NCBI GenBank assembly: GCA_910577435.1
Contig: CAJTLV010000010.1
Coordinates: 3,376 to 42,872 of the forward strand
Direction: 5' to 3'
DNA: 39,497 nucleotides
Origin: an uncultured Christensenella sp.
GTDB taxonomy: Bacteria > Bacillota > Clostridia > Christensenellales > Pumilibacteraceae
Shown here piece after piece: positions 1-8,571 of this stretch. The notes below the pieces were generated by a model that had not been told where the DNA came from, ran no database searches, and saw only the letters and a program-made list of their open reading frames with translations. Within the stretch, counting starts at the first letter, position 1; every line of letters begins with the position of its first letter. Made by a program: the position numbers and the translations under genes.

Positions 1-1198
1 CTTCGATAAGCCCGCTTCCGCAAACGGGACAAGCAGTCGGCTTTTCGATCTCCTGCGGATTGTCGCCGCTTTGCGCCACACCGAGAATTTCGGGTATGAC
101 GTCGTTACTGCGACGAATAAACACGCGCGATCCGATCGTAACGTTCTTGCGGCATATGTCGCCGTAATTGTTAAGCGTGGCACGCCGAACCGTCGCCCCG
201 CAGAGTTCGACGGGCTCGAGCAACGCGAGCGGCGTAAGTTTACCCGTGCGCCCGACCTGCCACACAACGTCTTTAAGTTCGGTAGTCGTTTCTTCCGCCT
301 CGAATTTATACGCTATCGCCCACTTGGGAAATTTATCGGTATAACCGAGTGCAAGCCGCGCCGAATTGTCATTGACCTTCACGACCATTCCGTCTATGGC
401 AAAATCGAGGGTGTTGCGGTCAACCGATTTTATCTTCTCTATTATCTTTTCTATGTCGTCGGAAACAAAACACATTCCCGTCTTGAAACGGTTATTCTTC
501 AAGAACTCGATCTGTTCTGTCTGCGACATAGTTACATCGCCGCCGTAATAATTGATATTATAGAACATCACGTCGAGATTGCGTTTCGCCGTCTCTTTAA
601 CGTCCAAATTGCGGATTGCGCCCGCCACTCCGTTACGCGGATTTTTAAGCGGCACCGCCGCCGTTTCGTTGTACTTATTGAGCGCGCTTATGCGCATAAT
701 TCCCTCGCCTTGTGCCTCTATAACGCCCTTAAACGGTATTGTAAGCGGCACTGAGCGAATCGTAGTCACTTGCTCGGTCACATCCTCGCCCGTCTCCCCG
801 TTGCCGCGCGTAGCGCCCGTAGCGAGCTTTCCGTCGCGATAAGTCAAGCATATGGTCAAACCGTCGAGCTTGTATTCGAGCGTGCATTCCGGCGCAAAAC
901 CCAGCGTCTGATCGATCTTTTCGAACCACGCGCGAAGCTCGTCGAAGCTGTTGCATTTATCGAGGCTGTAAAGTCTGTGCAGGTGCGTATGACTTTCGAA
1001 CGCTTTAAGTGGCTCGCCGCCTACGCGTTTTGTCGGCGAATCGAAAAGCACAATACCGCTCGTCTTTTCGAGCGTGACAAGCTCGTCATACAGCTTGTCG
1101 TATTCTTTATCGGACACAATCGGCTCGTCCAATACATAGTATCTGTACGCATAATCGTTGAGCGTGTCAACGAGTTCTCTCATTCTCTGTTCGTCCAT
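1..1198 (-). CDS. ligA: NAD-dependent DNA ligase LigA (partial, C-terminus outside window)
   Basis: Seals nicks in duplex DNA during replication and repair using NAD+. About 399 residues are visible. The N-terminal Ia-type segment has the DEPIVSDKEYDKLYDEL pattern near residue 25-40, and the adenylation motif EYKLDGL places the nucleophilic lysine at about residue 110. At the window edge the first zinc-finger cysteine pair (CPVC) appears, so the rest of the zinc finger, the HhH and the BRCT domains lie outside. The ATG at 1198 is separated from the pcrA stop codon by one base, which indicates translational coupling in a pcrA-ligA operon, an arrangement common in Bacillota. Identity is firm. 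Confidence 0.96.
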   Translation of the reverse strand, partial: MDEQRMRELVDTLNDYAYRYYVLDEPIVSDKEYDKLYDELVTLEKTSGIVLFDSPTKRVGGEPLKAFESHTHLHRLYSLDKCNSFDELRAWFEKIDQTLGFAPECTLEYKLDGLTICLTYRDGKLATGATRGNGETGEDVTEQVTTIRSVPLTIPFKGVIEAQGEGIMRISALNKYNETAAVPLKNPRNGVAGAIRNLDVKETAKRNLDVMFYNINYYGGDVTMSQTEQIEFLKNNRFKTGMCFVSDDIEKIIEKIKSVDRNTLDFAIDGMVVKVNDNSARLALGYTDKFPKWAIAYKFEAEETTTELKDVVWQVGRTGKLTPLALLEPVELCGATVRRATLNNYGDICRKNVTIGSRVFIRRSNDVIPEILGVAQSGDNPQEIEKPTACPVCGSGLIE

Positions 1199-1199
1199 T

Positions 1200-3482
1200 T
1201 CAATCCTCGATAACAGTTATCGGCGCGACGTCGGCGGCAAGAAGCATCACGCCGCCGCGTTCGAAATCGATCTTCGCATATGTAGTATCCCCCAATGCTT
1301 CGAGACCGATAACCTTGCCTTTGCCCAGACGCTTGTGCATAACCGTGACGCCGACGGCGATTTTGTCCGCAACGCCGCCGCTCGGTTTTTGTTCCTGTTT
1401 TTTGCCGTACTCGCTTTTGTAACTGCCGCCGAAACTATTGCCGAACGACGGCAACGGGTCTTTTGCTGTCCTCGTTCCGCCAGTATGTCTGCCGTAATCA
1501 TCCGATGAACAGTATCTTTCTCCGTAGACGCGATTTGCACCCGTATACTCGTGCGACGGGCTGTTAGTGAATACGTCACGACTGTCGGCACTGCGCTCGA
1601 CAAGTCCGCACTCACTTAAAAAGCGCGACGGAATGGAATATTTTGTATCACCGTACAAAAAACGTGATTTGGCATAAGTAAGGTACAGTCGCTTTTTCGC
1701 ACGTGTCGCGGCTACGTACATAAGCCGCCGTTCTTCTTCCATATGCCCGGAATTATTCTCGTTTACCCTGAGTGACGGGAATACTCCGTCCTCCAAACCC
1801 ACTACGAATACGACGGGAAACTCCAACCCTTTTGCGCTGTGAACCGTAGCTATCGTAACAACGTTGTCGTTATCAATCTCGTCGGTATCGCTGTACAAAG
1901 ATACCGTTTGCAGATAGTCGAAAACCGTAGCGTCGGGATTGTTCTTTGCAAAATCGCGCACCGAATTGATAAGTTCGTATAGATTTTCGAGCCGCGCGCT
2001 GTCATCGTCGTTGTCCGAAAACAAATTTACGACATCGAGAACGTTATAAAGCAAAAACTTGAAAAAGCCGACGACATCGCCTTCCGCCGCAGCCGCCAAC
2101 GCCGTAAGAACGCTCCCGAATTCGGTCAACTTCGATTTGAGCGCAGTGTTAAACGGCAGTATGTCGGCGTGCGTTACAGCGTAAAACACGCTCTTCCCGG
2201 TGTCTTCGGTATAGCTCCTCAGCTTTTCGACGGTTGTATCGCCTATACCGCGTTTTGGAAAATTTATTATGCGGAATGCCGCTTCGTCATCGTCGGGATT
2301 CACGGCAATACGCGCATATGCAAGCACGTCCTTTACCTCTTTTCTGTCAAAGAACTTAAAGCCGCCGTATACCTTGTGCGGAACGCCGTACTGCAAAAAA
2401 CGCTCTTCGAACGGACGGGACAACGCATTCAGTCTGAGCAGTACCGCGCAATCGGAATAGCCGTAATCGCCGCCGCTCGTCAATTCATAGATAGTGCGAA
2501 CTACATAATCCGCTTCGAAACCTTCGGTCGCGGCGCCGAAGCAAACTACCTTTTCTCCGCCGACATTCTGCGTCCACAGCTTTTTATCGAGCCGTTCTTT
2601 GTTGCCCTTGATTATTTTGTTGGCTACGTTTAATATGTTAGTCGTGGATCGATAATTTTGTTCGAGCTTATATAATCTGCATTGAAAATCGCGCTGAAAA
2701 TCGAAAATGTTTGAAATCGACGCGCCACGCCAAGTATATATACACTGGTCTTCGTCGCCGACGGCAAAAATATTGCCGTGTTTGCCTGCGAGTATCTTTA
2801 CTATATCGTACTGTATTTTATTAGTATCCTGAAATTCGTCGATGTGAATATACTTGAATTTGCTTTGATAATACTCCCGCGCTTCCTCGTCGCCTTGCAA
2901 AAGTTCCAGCGTCTTTATCAAAAGATCGTCGTAGTCGAGCGCGTTATTCGCTTTTAGCGTCGCCTGATACTCCGCATACGCCCTGCCTATGACCTCGCTG
3001 TTCTGTGAAAATTTGAATACGCTCTCGTAATCGGACGGCGAAATGCCTTTATTCTTCGCGTTGGAAATTTCGCCGAGTACGCGCTTTAACATATCGTCGT
3101 TGCAATCGTTCTTTTTCAAAATACGCTTGACGACGGATTTTGTCTCCGCGTCGCCGTAAATAGTGAAATTCTTTCCGAAACCTATCTTGTCTATGTAGCG
3201 TCGAAGAATCCTGACACACGCGGAATGAAACGTCGATATCCATATTCCTTCCGCGTCGATCATACCGCAAAGCCGCTCGCGCATTTCGTTCGCCGCCTTG
3301 TTTGTGAACGTGATTGCGAGGATGTTATACGGCGCGATACCGAGTTCTTTTATCAGATGCGCTATTCTGTGCGTCAATAATCTCGTTTTGCCGCTACCCG
3401 CGCCCGCAGTGACTAACACCGCGCCTTCCGTATCGAGTACAGCCTGCTTTTGAATGTCGTTAAGTTCTTCGAATGCGTACAT
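1200..3482 (-). CDS. pcrA: ATP-dependent 3'-5' DNA helicase PcrA/UvrD
   Basis: Superfamily 1A helicase for nucleotide-excision repair, rolling-circle replication and clearing RecA or stalled polymerases. 760 residues, close to family length. Visible motifs in order: Walker A GAGSGKT (27-33), motif Ia around AITFTNKAANEM, motif II HIDEFQDTN, motif III VGDEDQCIYTWRGA, motif IV LEQNYRST, motif V TVHSAKGLEFPVVFV and motif VI RRLMYVAATRAKKRLYL. The C-terminal tail has a low-complexity Ser/Gly/Tyr linker followed by a compact basic module (VTVMHKRLGKGKVIGLE), as in PcrA proteins that bind RNA polymerase. It precedes ligA and follows a small unknown gene by 8 bases. Confidence 0.97.
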   Translation of the reverse strand: MYAFEELNDIQKQAVLDTEGAVLVTAGAGSGKTRLLTHRIAHLIKELGIAPYNILAITFTNKAANEMRERLCGMIDAEGIWISTFHSACVRILRRYIDKIGFGKNFTIYGDAETKSVVKRILKKNDCNDDMLKRVLGEISNAKNKGISPSDYESVFKFSQNSEVIGRAYAEYQATLKANNALDYDDLLIKTLELLQGDEEAREYYQSKFKYIHIDEFQDTNKIQYDIVKILAGKHGNIFAVGDEDQCIYTWRGASISNIFDFQRDFQCRLYKLEQNYRSTTNILNVANKIIKGNKERLDKKLWTQNVGGEKVVCFGAATEGFEADYVVRTIYELTSGGDYGYSDCAVLLRLNALSRPFEERFLQYGVPHKVYGGFKFFDRKEVKDVLAYARIAVNPDDDEAAFRIINFPKRGIGDTTVEKLRSYTEDTGKSVFYAVTHADILPFNTALKSKLTEFGSVLTALAAAAEGDVVGFFKFLLYNVLDVVNLFSDNDDDSARLENLYELINSVRDFAKNNPDATVFDYLQTVSLYSDTDEIDNDNVVTIATVHSAKGLEFPVVFVVGLEDGVFPSLRVNENNSGHMEEERRLMYVAATRAKKRLYLTYAKSRFLYGDTKYSIPSRFLSECGLVERSADSRDVFTNSPSHEYTGANRVYGERYCSSDDYGRHTGGTRTAKDPLPSFGNSFGGSYKSEYGKKQEQKPSGGVADKIAVGVTVMHKRLGKGKVIGLEALGDTTYAKIDFERGGVMLLAADVAPITVIED

Positions 3483-3490
3483 AATTCCCT

Positions 3491-3880
3491 TTAAGTGCCC
3501 GTCCGCTCGCGATAATATCTGTCTTTGAGTTCGCGGAATTTATTCGATAATTCCAATATATATCTGCCGCGCGCGGCGGGATCGAGTTTATTATACAACT
3601 CGTCGTCTATAAGCTGACCGATCGGATTGATAGTCGCCTCGTCGCGATCAAGTATCTCGCACACCTTTTGATACATCTTCTCGTCGAGTGCCGAAATCCG
3701 TTTAGCTGCCGTAAAATCGCGCTTGATCTGTATTCTGCCGTCCGATGTGCTTTGCCGACCACCGCCATCTTGCTCCGACGCGCACTCGTCGCGTCTGACA
3801 GATTCCCAATACCCCATTTTGAGCCGTTGCTTGGCAAGCCACGCCCGTTTTTTAAGTTCGCCCGATTGATCTAATGCCAT
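3491..3880 (-). CDS. Conserved hypothetical protein, 129 aa, upstream of pcrA
   Basis: No family recognised. Charged and soluble, with no signal peptide or membrane segment. The N-terminal third is basic (LKKRAWLAKQRLKMGYW), the middle is low complexity, and the C-terminal 65 residues look helical (SALDEKMYQKVCEILDRDE and RGRYILELSNKFRELKDRYY). The ATG is preceded by a strong GGAGG site at 5-base spacing, and an extended -10 promoter lies just upstream, so it is probably the first gene of a pcrA-ligA operon. A role in DNA metabolism is only suggested by position. Confidence 0.75.
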   Translation of the reverse strand: MALDQSGELKKRAWLAKQRLKMGYWESVRRDECASEQDGGGRQSTSDGRIQIKRDFTAAKRISALDEKMYQKVCEILDRDEATINPIGQLIDDELYNKLDPAARGRYILELSNKFRELKDRYYRERTGT

Positions 3881-3899
3881 ACCGACCTCCGATAAAAGC

Positions 3900-3905
3900 A
3901 GTATA
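3900..3905 (-). promoter_or_regulatory. Extended -10 promoter of the 129-aa gene/pcrA/ligA operon
   Basis: On the minus strand TGT precedes TATACT, the TGn-extended -10 form. No good -35 hexamer is present at 16-18 bases. It sits about 20 bases upstream of the ATG of the 129-aa gene. Confidence 0.45.
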
Positions 3906-4006
3906 ACATACGAAACCGCCTGCGAACCGTTTATCAGTAAAATCGACCGAATACGTGCGAAATACTCTTTTTTCGTAGTTATCGGTGCTGCATACGAATG
4001 CGTTAT

Positions 4007-5038
4007 CTACTTGATTTGATCTGCGGCGCGCAACAGGAGCTTTTCCGTTTCCGCCCAACCGAGACAGGGGTCTGTTATCGATTTGCCGTACTCGCCGCCC
4101 GACGGACTTTGACTGCCGCTCTCGATATAGCTTTCGACAAGGAAACCTTTTACCAACTCGTTAAACTCTTCGCTGTCTCGCGCGTTGGCAAGCACCTCTT
4201 TTACTATGCGCGGCTGTTCTTCATGGCGTTTGCCGCTGTTGGAATGGTTGGTATCTATAATCACAGCCGGATTTTTCAGTTCCTGCGCCAAATACATTTC
4301 ACGCAGGCGCATAACGTCCTCGTAATGATAATTGGGAATGTTGTTCCCGTACACGTCGACCGCACCGCGAAGTATTGCGTGCGACTTTGGATTTCCGCTC
4401 GTCTTTACCTGAAGATTGACGTACTTAAACTCGTTTTGTATCTGGGTAGCATATATGGAATCGAGCAATACGCGCATACTGCCGTTCATAGGATTTTTCA
4501 CGCCTACCGGAACGTCCAATCCGCTGGCAACCAAACGATGCAACTGGTTTTCAGACGAGCGCGCCCCGACCGCTATATATCCGAGTACGTCCGCAATATA
4601 GTCCTGATTATCGGGATAAAGCATCTCGTCGGCGGTAAACAACCCGCTTTCTCTGATTACGCCGATATGCATTTTCCTAAGCGCCAAGATACCCGACTGT
4701 ATATCGGTCGAATCTTTATGCGGGTCGGGACTGTGAAACATTCCTTTGTAGCCCTCGCCGCGCGTACGGGGTTTATTGGTGTACACACGCACTACTATAT
4801 ATATCTTTTCTTTGATCTTGTCGGCAAGTTTGGCAAGCCGGCAAGCATAATCGCACACCGCAGTCTCATTATCGGCGGAACACGGCCCGATTATAAACAG
4901 CTTGCGTTTGTCCTTTCCCGTCAAAATATCGGAAATCTGTTTTTCCGCCGTCGCTTTTTTCTGAACGAGTTCTGCCGAAAACGGCTCGGCGGCGCGCACC
5001 TCTTCCGCTGTCATTATCGGCTTTATTTTTTCAAACAT
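4007..5038 (-). CDS. aroF: 3-deoxy-7-phosphoheptulonate (DAHP) synthase, type I AroFGH-like
   Basis: First step of the shikimate pathway: condenses phosphoenolpyruvate and erythrose-4-phosphate to DAHP. 343 residues, the usual size of the enterobacterial AroF/G/H class rather than the shorter beta class with a chorismate mutase domain found in Bacillus. Motifs: GPCSADN near residue 52, RVYTNKPRTRGEGYKG, GARSSENQLHR, GVKNPMNGSM, DTNHSNSGK, and VESYIESGSQ near the C-terminus with its metal-binding residues. The N-terminal helix that carries the feedback site in this class is present. ATG with a GGAG site at short spacing; 30 bases downstream of the coiled-coil gene. Which aromatic amino acid inhibits it cannot be read here. 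Confidence 0.93.
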   Translation of the reverse strand: MFEKIKPIMTAEEVRAAEPFSAELVQKKATAEKQISDILTGKDKRKLFIIGPCSADNETAVCDYACRLAKLADKIKEKIYIVVRVYTNKPRTRGEGYKGMFHSPDPHKDSTDIQSGILALRKMHIGVIRESGLFTADEMLYPDNQDYIADVLGYIAVGARSSENQLHRLVASGLDVPVGVKNPMNGSMRVLLDSIYATQIQNEFKYVNLQVKTSGNPKSHAILRGAVDVYGNNIPNYHYEDVMRLREMYLAQELKNPAVIIDTNHSNSGKRHEEQPRIVKEVLANARDSEEFNELVKGFLVESYIESGSQSPSGGEYGKSITDPCLGWAETEKLLLRAADQIK

Positions 5039-5068
5039 ATCTTCTCCGAAAGTAAATTTGATTAGTTA

Positions 5069-5545
5069 CTATATCCTGTTGTTATCACTGCCGTTTATGC
5101 GCACGGCGCGAAGCTCCTCACGGTTTGTGCGCACTACTGAAAGCGTGGAACACAGGAAATTATCTATATCCTTGAACATTCCGTCGAGATGCGTTTTGGT
5201 ACGGAGTATCAGATTATCGCATTGCGCATACGCATTCTCTATGATCTGTTGCGCGGCTATCTGCGCGTTTTTCACTATTTCGGTTTCGGAAACAAGTTTT
5301 TTCGCCTTTTCTTCGGCGGCGCGAAGCGTATTTTTAGCCGCGCCGTCCGCATTTTCCAAAATCTCTTTACGGCGCTGATTGACATATTCCGCATCTTTCA
5401 ACGCAGTGGGCAACATACGCGACAGCTTGTCGCACAGATCGCAACACAAATCAATATCGGGCTTCTTCGAGAAGAAACCGCCGGGCACATTAAGCTCGTC
5501 CTTCAACTGCTCCAAAATATCGAGAACGTCCGTCTGCTCTTGCAT
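5069..5545 (-). CDS. Coiled-coil protein between coaD and aroF, DivIVA/AtpF-like composition
   Basis: 158 residues, cytosolic, without a membrane segment. Residues about 45-130 are strongly helical and charged with repeated Ala/Glu/Lys (AKNTLRAAEEKAKKLVSETE, AAQQIIENAYAQCDNLI), typical of coiled coils that resemble DivIVA tails or ATP synthase b subunits. Similar small proteins next to coaD are often annotated only as 'ATPase' or DivIVA-like in Clostridia; no catalytic motif is visible. The start is set by an AAGGAG site 7 bases before the ATG. It lies 18 bases downstream of coaD, so it is probably co-transcribed. A scaffold or division role is inference. Confidence 0.75.
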   Translation of the reverse strand: MQEQTDVLDILEQLKDELNVPGGFFSKKPDIDLCCDLCDKLSRMLPTALKDAEYVNQRRKEILENADGAAKNTLRAAEEKAKKLVSETEIVKNAQIAAQQIIENAYAQCDNLILRTKTHLDGMFKDIDNFLCSTLSVVRTNREELRAVRINGSDNNRI

Positions 5546-5563
5546 TATACAACTCCTTATTGC

Positions 5564-6037
5564 TTATTTATTGCCGTAAAATTTTTCGATCGCACCGATC
5601 GCTTCCGCCGCAACGTACCCGTCAATAGGCGCATTAAGTCCTGCGAGCGTTCGTACCGCAGTCGATGTCACGTGTTCAAGCTCCGCAGGCGACAAGAGGT
5701 ACACGGTCTCCACACCGCACAATTTCTTGTACGCTCTATCGAGATCTCGCTCATATTCGAAATCGCGCGTGCCGCGCAAACCGCGAATGATGACGCAATC
5801 GCCGACGGATTTCACATAGTCGCTCAGCAGTCCGTCAAATTCGACTACGCTTACGTTTTCAAGCCCGCCGAGCGACTTTTTTGCAATTTCGATACGCGTA
5901 GCCGTATCTGCGGCATTTTTCCCTGTCTGCCGAGCAACAGCCACCGTAGCCGAGCCGTAAATAGCGAGCGCACGGACGACGAGGTCGCGGTGTCCGAGTG
6001 TGAACGGATCAAATGTTCCCGATATTATCGCTTTCAT
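5564..6037 (-). CDS. coaD: Phosphopantetheine adenylyltransferase CoaD
   Basis: Penultimate step of coenzyme A synthesis: transfers AMP from ATP to 4'-phosphopantetheine. 157 residues from the chosen ATG, normal family length. The nucleotidyltransferase motif GTFDPFTLGH at the N-terminus and the later IIRGLRGTRDFEYE segment with catalytic Arg and substrate contacts are both clear, and the C-terminal SSTAVR-like stretch reads TSTAVR. I prefer the ATG at 6037 over an in-frame GTG at 6043 because a GAGG site lies 5 bases before the ATG and overlaps the GTG. The gene begins inside the 3' end of rsmD. Confidence 0.96.
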   Translation of the reverse strand: MKAIISGTFDPFTLGHRDLVVRALAIYGSATVAVARQTGKNAADTATRIEIAKKSLGGLENVSVVEFDGLLSDYVKSVGDCVIIRGLRGTRDFEYERDLDRAYKKLCGVETVYLLSPAELEHVTSTAVRTLAGLNAPIDGYVAAEAIGAIEKFYGNK

Positions 6038-6569
6038 TGCCACCTCGTTTAATGAATTCCAATGCCGTCAGACCGAAATTTCTACGTTCTATTATACAAT
6101 TTTCCGGCTTGAATATCAAGCTATTTTCACTGCTATGTTCTATGATCGCTATTCCGTTTTCATCGAGCAAGCCGTATTTGAAAATCAGCTCGGCACACTC
6201 GTCGGCATAACCGGATTTATACGGCGGATCGCAAAATATCAAATCGAAACTTTCGCCGCGAAGCAATCTGAGCGCCCGCCTGTACTCGGCGCGAACTACT
6301 CGACAATCGAGACCGAGCTTGTCCAGATTAGATTTGACGTTATCTGTATCACGGTCGACGAATACGCATGAGCGCGCCCCGCGCGACAGCGCCTCTATTC
6401 CGACGCCGCCGGAACCGCAGAAAACGTCGAGACAACGAGCGTCTTCCGTAACGCCCATAGAATTAAGAATAGAAAACAGACTGCCCTTGACAACGTCCGT
6501 AGTCGGGCGCACCTCGCCGTGCGGCGAGATCAGCTTTCTTCCTTTATACTTACCCGCAATCACTCGCAT
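6009..6569 (-). CDS. rsmD: 16S rRNA (guanine966-N2)-methyltransferase RsmD
   Basis: Methylates G966 of 16S rRNA with S-adenosylmethionine. 186 residues from MRVIAGKYKGRKL, the normal N-terminus; longer upstream reading has no family-like residues. Motifs: TTDVVKGSLFSIL, the SAM-binding LDVFCGSGGVGIEALSRGA, and the catalytic FCDPPY. The 5' end overlaps the cyclo-ligase gene by 20 bases and the 3' end overlaps coaD by about 29 bases, so translation of all three is coupled. The rsmD-coaD pair is common in Bacillota. Confidence 0.95.
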   Translation of the reverse strand: MRVIAGKYKGRKLISPHGEVRPTTDVVKGSLFSILNSMGVTEDARCLDVFCGSGGVGIEALSRGARSCVFVDRDTDNVKSNLDKLGLDCRVVRAEYRRALRLLRGESFDLIFCDPPYKSGYADECAELIFKYGLLDENGIAIIEHSSENSLIFKPENCIIERRNFGLTALEFIKRGGNESDNIGNI

Positions 6570-7158
6570 TATGTTCAAAGTATACCACTTTAGTATCGAA
6601 AACGCAACAATCGAGCGGCACGTCTCGAATTTCCGGCGTAAAATCGCATAATTGACAGTCGAACGCAAGTCCTATCTTGCGGGCAACGCTTGCGGTGCCG
6701 AAAAACCTGTCGTAACAACCCTTACCGTATCCTATGCGATAGCCGTCTCCGTTTATGCCGAGAAAGGGCGTTATGCAACAATCTATCTTCGGCATACGAT
6801 TCCCGTTCGATCCGAAAACCGCCGAAAAATCATCGCCATCATAACACTCGATCGGCAGGTTTCCCATTCCGTCGGGTTTACCGGATTTAACGAGCCGCAA
6901 CGGATAAATCACGCCGTCTACCGTATAAGGCGCATACAACGTAATTTCCGCATTCATAAACAACCTGTCGATAAGTGCCGACGTATCAAGCTCAGAACCG
7001 ATCGAAACATATACCATAACGCTGCCGAATAACAACGGAATAAGTCTGTCGCAAGCGAGAGCCGAAAGACGCGGCTTGTCCGCAAGCCGATCGCGCCGAG
7101 CTTTCAGCTCAGCACGCAAGCGCTTTTTTTCGTTATCACATATAGATTCTTTCCGCAC
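6550..7158 (-). CDS. 5-formyltetrahydrofolate cyclo-ligase
   Basis: ATP-dependent conversion of 5-formyl-THF to 5,10-methenyl-THF in one-carbon metabolism (MTHFS/YgfA family). 202 residues. The N-terminal basic helix (KKRLRAELKARRDRL), the SELDTSALI segment, and the C-terminal phosphate-binding motif GYGKGCYDRFF preceded by CCITPFLGINGDGYRIG are diagnostic. The reading frame overlaps alr at its 5' end by 23 bases and rsmD at its 3' end by 20. No anomaly seen. Confidence 0.93.
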   Translation of the reverse strand: MRKESICDNEKKRLRAELKARRDRLADKPRLSALACDRLIPLLFGSVMVYVSIGSELDTSALIDRLFMNAEITLYAPYTVDGVIYPLRLVKSGKPDGMGNLPIECYDGDDFSAVFGSNGNRMPKIDCCITPFLGINGDGYRIGYGKGCYDRFFGTASVARKIGLAFDCQLCDFTPEIRDVPLDCCVFDTKVVYFEHNASDCG

Positions 7159-8137
7159 GTCCGTTAAACCCCGTCAGAATTTCGTAGACTATCGTACCGT
7201 AACATTTCGCAAGGTATTCGACATCCTCTTTATCTTGTATCAAATAAGCGAATTCACCCACTCGACACCGCACATCGGAAACGTCGATCATACACATATC
7301 CATACACGGGACTCCGACGACCTTGCATTTTACTCCTCGCACGGTCAAATACAATTGTTTGTCGCATCGTCTGAGTCCGTCGGCATAACCGCAAGCAACA
7401 GTTGCGATAACGCTGTCTTTGTCGAGAATATAATCGCCGTAACCGACGCGGTTTCCGCGCTCGACAGCGGAAATCGAGATGATTTTAGCCCGCGCGCGGA
7501 GCGCAATGTCCAACCCTTTCGCAAAGCCGTACATTGCTATCCCGCTTCGCGTCATATCGAACAAAGGAACGCCCTGCGGCAAATCCAGCGCCACCGAACT
7601 GTACAGGTGTCTGCGCCTGTTCAAGACGGATACGTTTGTCATTCTATCGAACTTATCGGCTTGATCGAGCGCCGAAGCAACGCCGTTGTATATATGCGAA
7701 TACGTCGACCACGACGATAGATTTCTCGTAGTCATAAACGCGATCATAGCACCGAGTTCGCTCTCGTCCGCACCGAGCCTGTGCATTCCCGTGTCTACCT
7801 CTACCGAAAAATTTTTCACGCCGCAATTCGCAATGAATTCCAGCTGCCGAAGCGAGCATACCGTAGGAATTATTTGTTTATCCCTGTTATGCACAACAAA
7901 TCCCACGTCCCCGCCGAGTACCAATATCGGCTTACGCACGCCGCTCGCGACAATGCTTGCCGCCTCATCGTAGCACGCCACCATATAGCAATCGACGAGC
8001 GGCTCTATATAGCTTGCGACAGACGAACCGTGACCGTAAGCATCGGCTTTGACGACAGCGCAAAAGCCGTTGCCCGTCTTCGCACGGATCAATCTAATAT
8101 TGTGTCTGAGTCTTGATAAATCGACTACCGTCTGCAT
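7136..8137 (-). CDS. alr: Alanine racemase
   Basis: PLP enzyme that interconverts L- and D-alanine for peptidoglycan. 333 residues, 30-50 shorter than typical Alr. The PLP lysine is K30 in VVKADAYGHG, the substrate arginine R120 is in DTGMHRLG, and the second catalytic base Y233 is in RVGYGDYI, followed by the ACGYADGL motif and CMDMCMIDVS. Every key element is present, so the shortness comes from trimmed loops and a compact C-terminal beta domain, not from truncation. It lies 50 bases after atpC with no visible terminator, so some read-through from the ATP synthase operon is plausible. Confidence 0.95.
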   Translation of the reverse strand: MQTVVDLSRLRHNIRLIRAKTGNGFCAVVKADAYGHGSSVASYIEPLVDCYMVACYDEAASIVASGVRKPILVLGGDVGFVVHNRDKQIIPTVCSLRQLEFIANCGVKNFSVEVDTGMHRLGADESELGAMIAFMTTRNLSSWSTYSHIYNGVASALDQADKFDRMTNVSVLNRRRHLYSSVALDLPQGVPLFDMTRSGIAMYGFAKGLDIALRARAKIISISAVERGNRVGYGDYILDKDSVIATVACGYADGLRRCDKQLYLTVRGVKCKVVGVPCMDMCMIDVSDVRCRVGEFAYLIQDKEDVEYLAKCYGTIVYEILTGFNGRAERIYM

Positions 8138-8187
8138 AACAGTAATTGTTTATGCGACTGCGGCGGAAAAGGTTACGGATATTGCGG

Positions 8188-8571
8188 TCAATCGGACGCG
8201 CTTCTGTCGCTCAGATTTTTAACCGCTTTCGTTCGCGCGGCTTTTATGGTAGAATGCTCTGTCATAGACTTTGCATTTATCTCGTCCATACTCGGCTCTT
8301 CGCGTTCCGCATCGCTTTCGTATCTGCATTTTTCGGACAATATAACAACGCCGTCGGTGTTCACGATTATCATTCCGTCTCCGCAAATGATATTAATATC
8401 TATAACAGACGTTTTTATAATTATCGTTCCGCTCGACAAAATCGACACGCGCGGTGCCGCGCCGCGTAAAAAACCGACTCTGCCGTCGGGAGTATCGACC
8501 GATAGATAACCGACCTCGCCCGAATAGAACGAGCCGATCGGCGTAAGAATTTTCAAAGCGAATGTGTTCAA
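8188..8571 (-). CDS. atpC: F1 ATP synthase epsilon subunit
   Basis: Central-stalk subunit that couples rotation and inhibits ATP hydrolysis. 127 residues: an N-terminal beta sandwich (FALKILTPIGSFYSGEV, DGRVGFLRGAAPRVSIL) and a C-terminal charged helical part with an SMDEINAKSMTEHSTIKAAR-like stretch, so the regulatory helices are at least partly present. The only usable start is a TTG that overlaps the atpD stop codon (TTGA), with an AAGG-containing site upstream. It is the last gene of the atp operon. Confidence 0.93.
   Translation of the reverse strand: MNTFALKILTPIGSFYSGEVGYLSVDTPDGRVGFLRGAAPRVSILSSGTIIIKTSVIDINIICGDGMIIVNTDGVVILSEKCRYESDAEREEPSMDEINAKSMTEHSTIKAARTKAVKNLSDRSASD

Noticed and set aside
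3998..5065. 355-codon open frame on the plus strand
   Set aside because: Antisense to aroF, which has all DAHP synthase motifs; the plus translation is Arg/Tyr/Phe-rich and unlike any family.
7136..8137. Alanine racemase as a truncated gene because it is only 333 aa
   Set aside because: All catalytic residues and both domains are present; the protein is compact, not broken.
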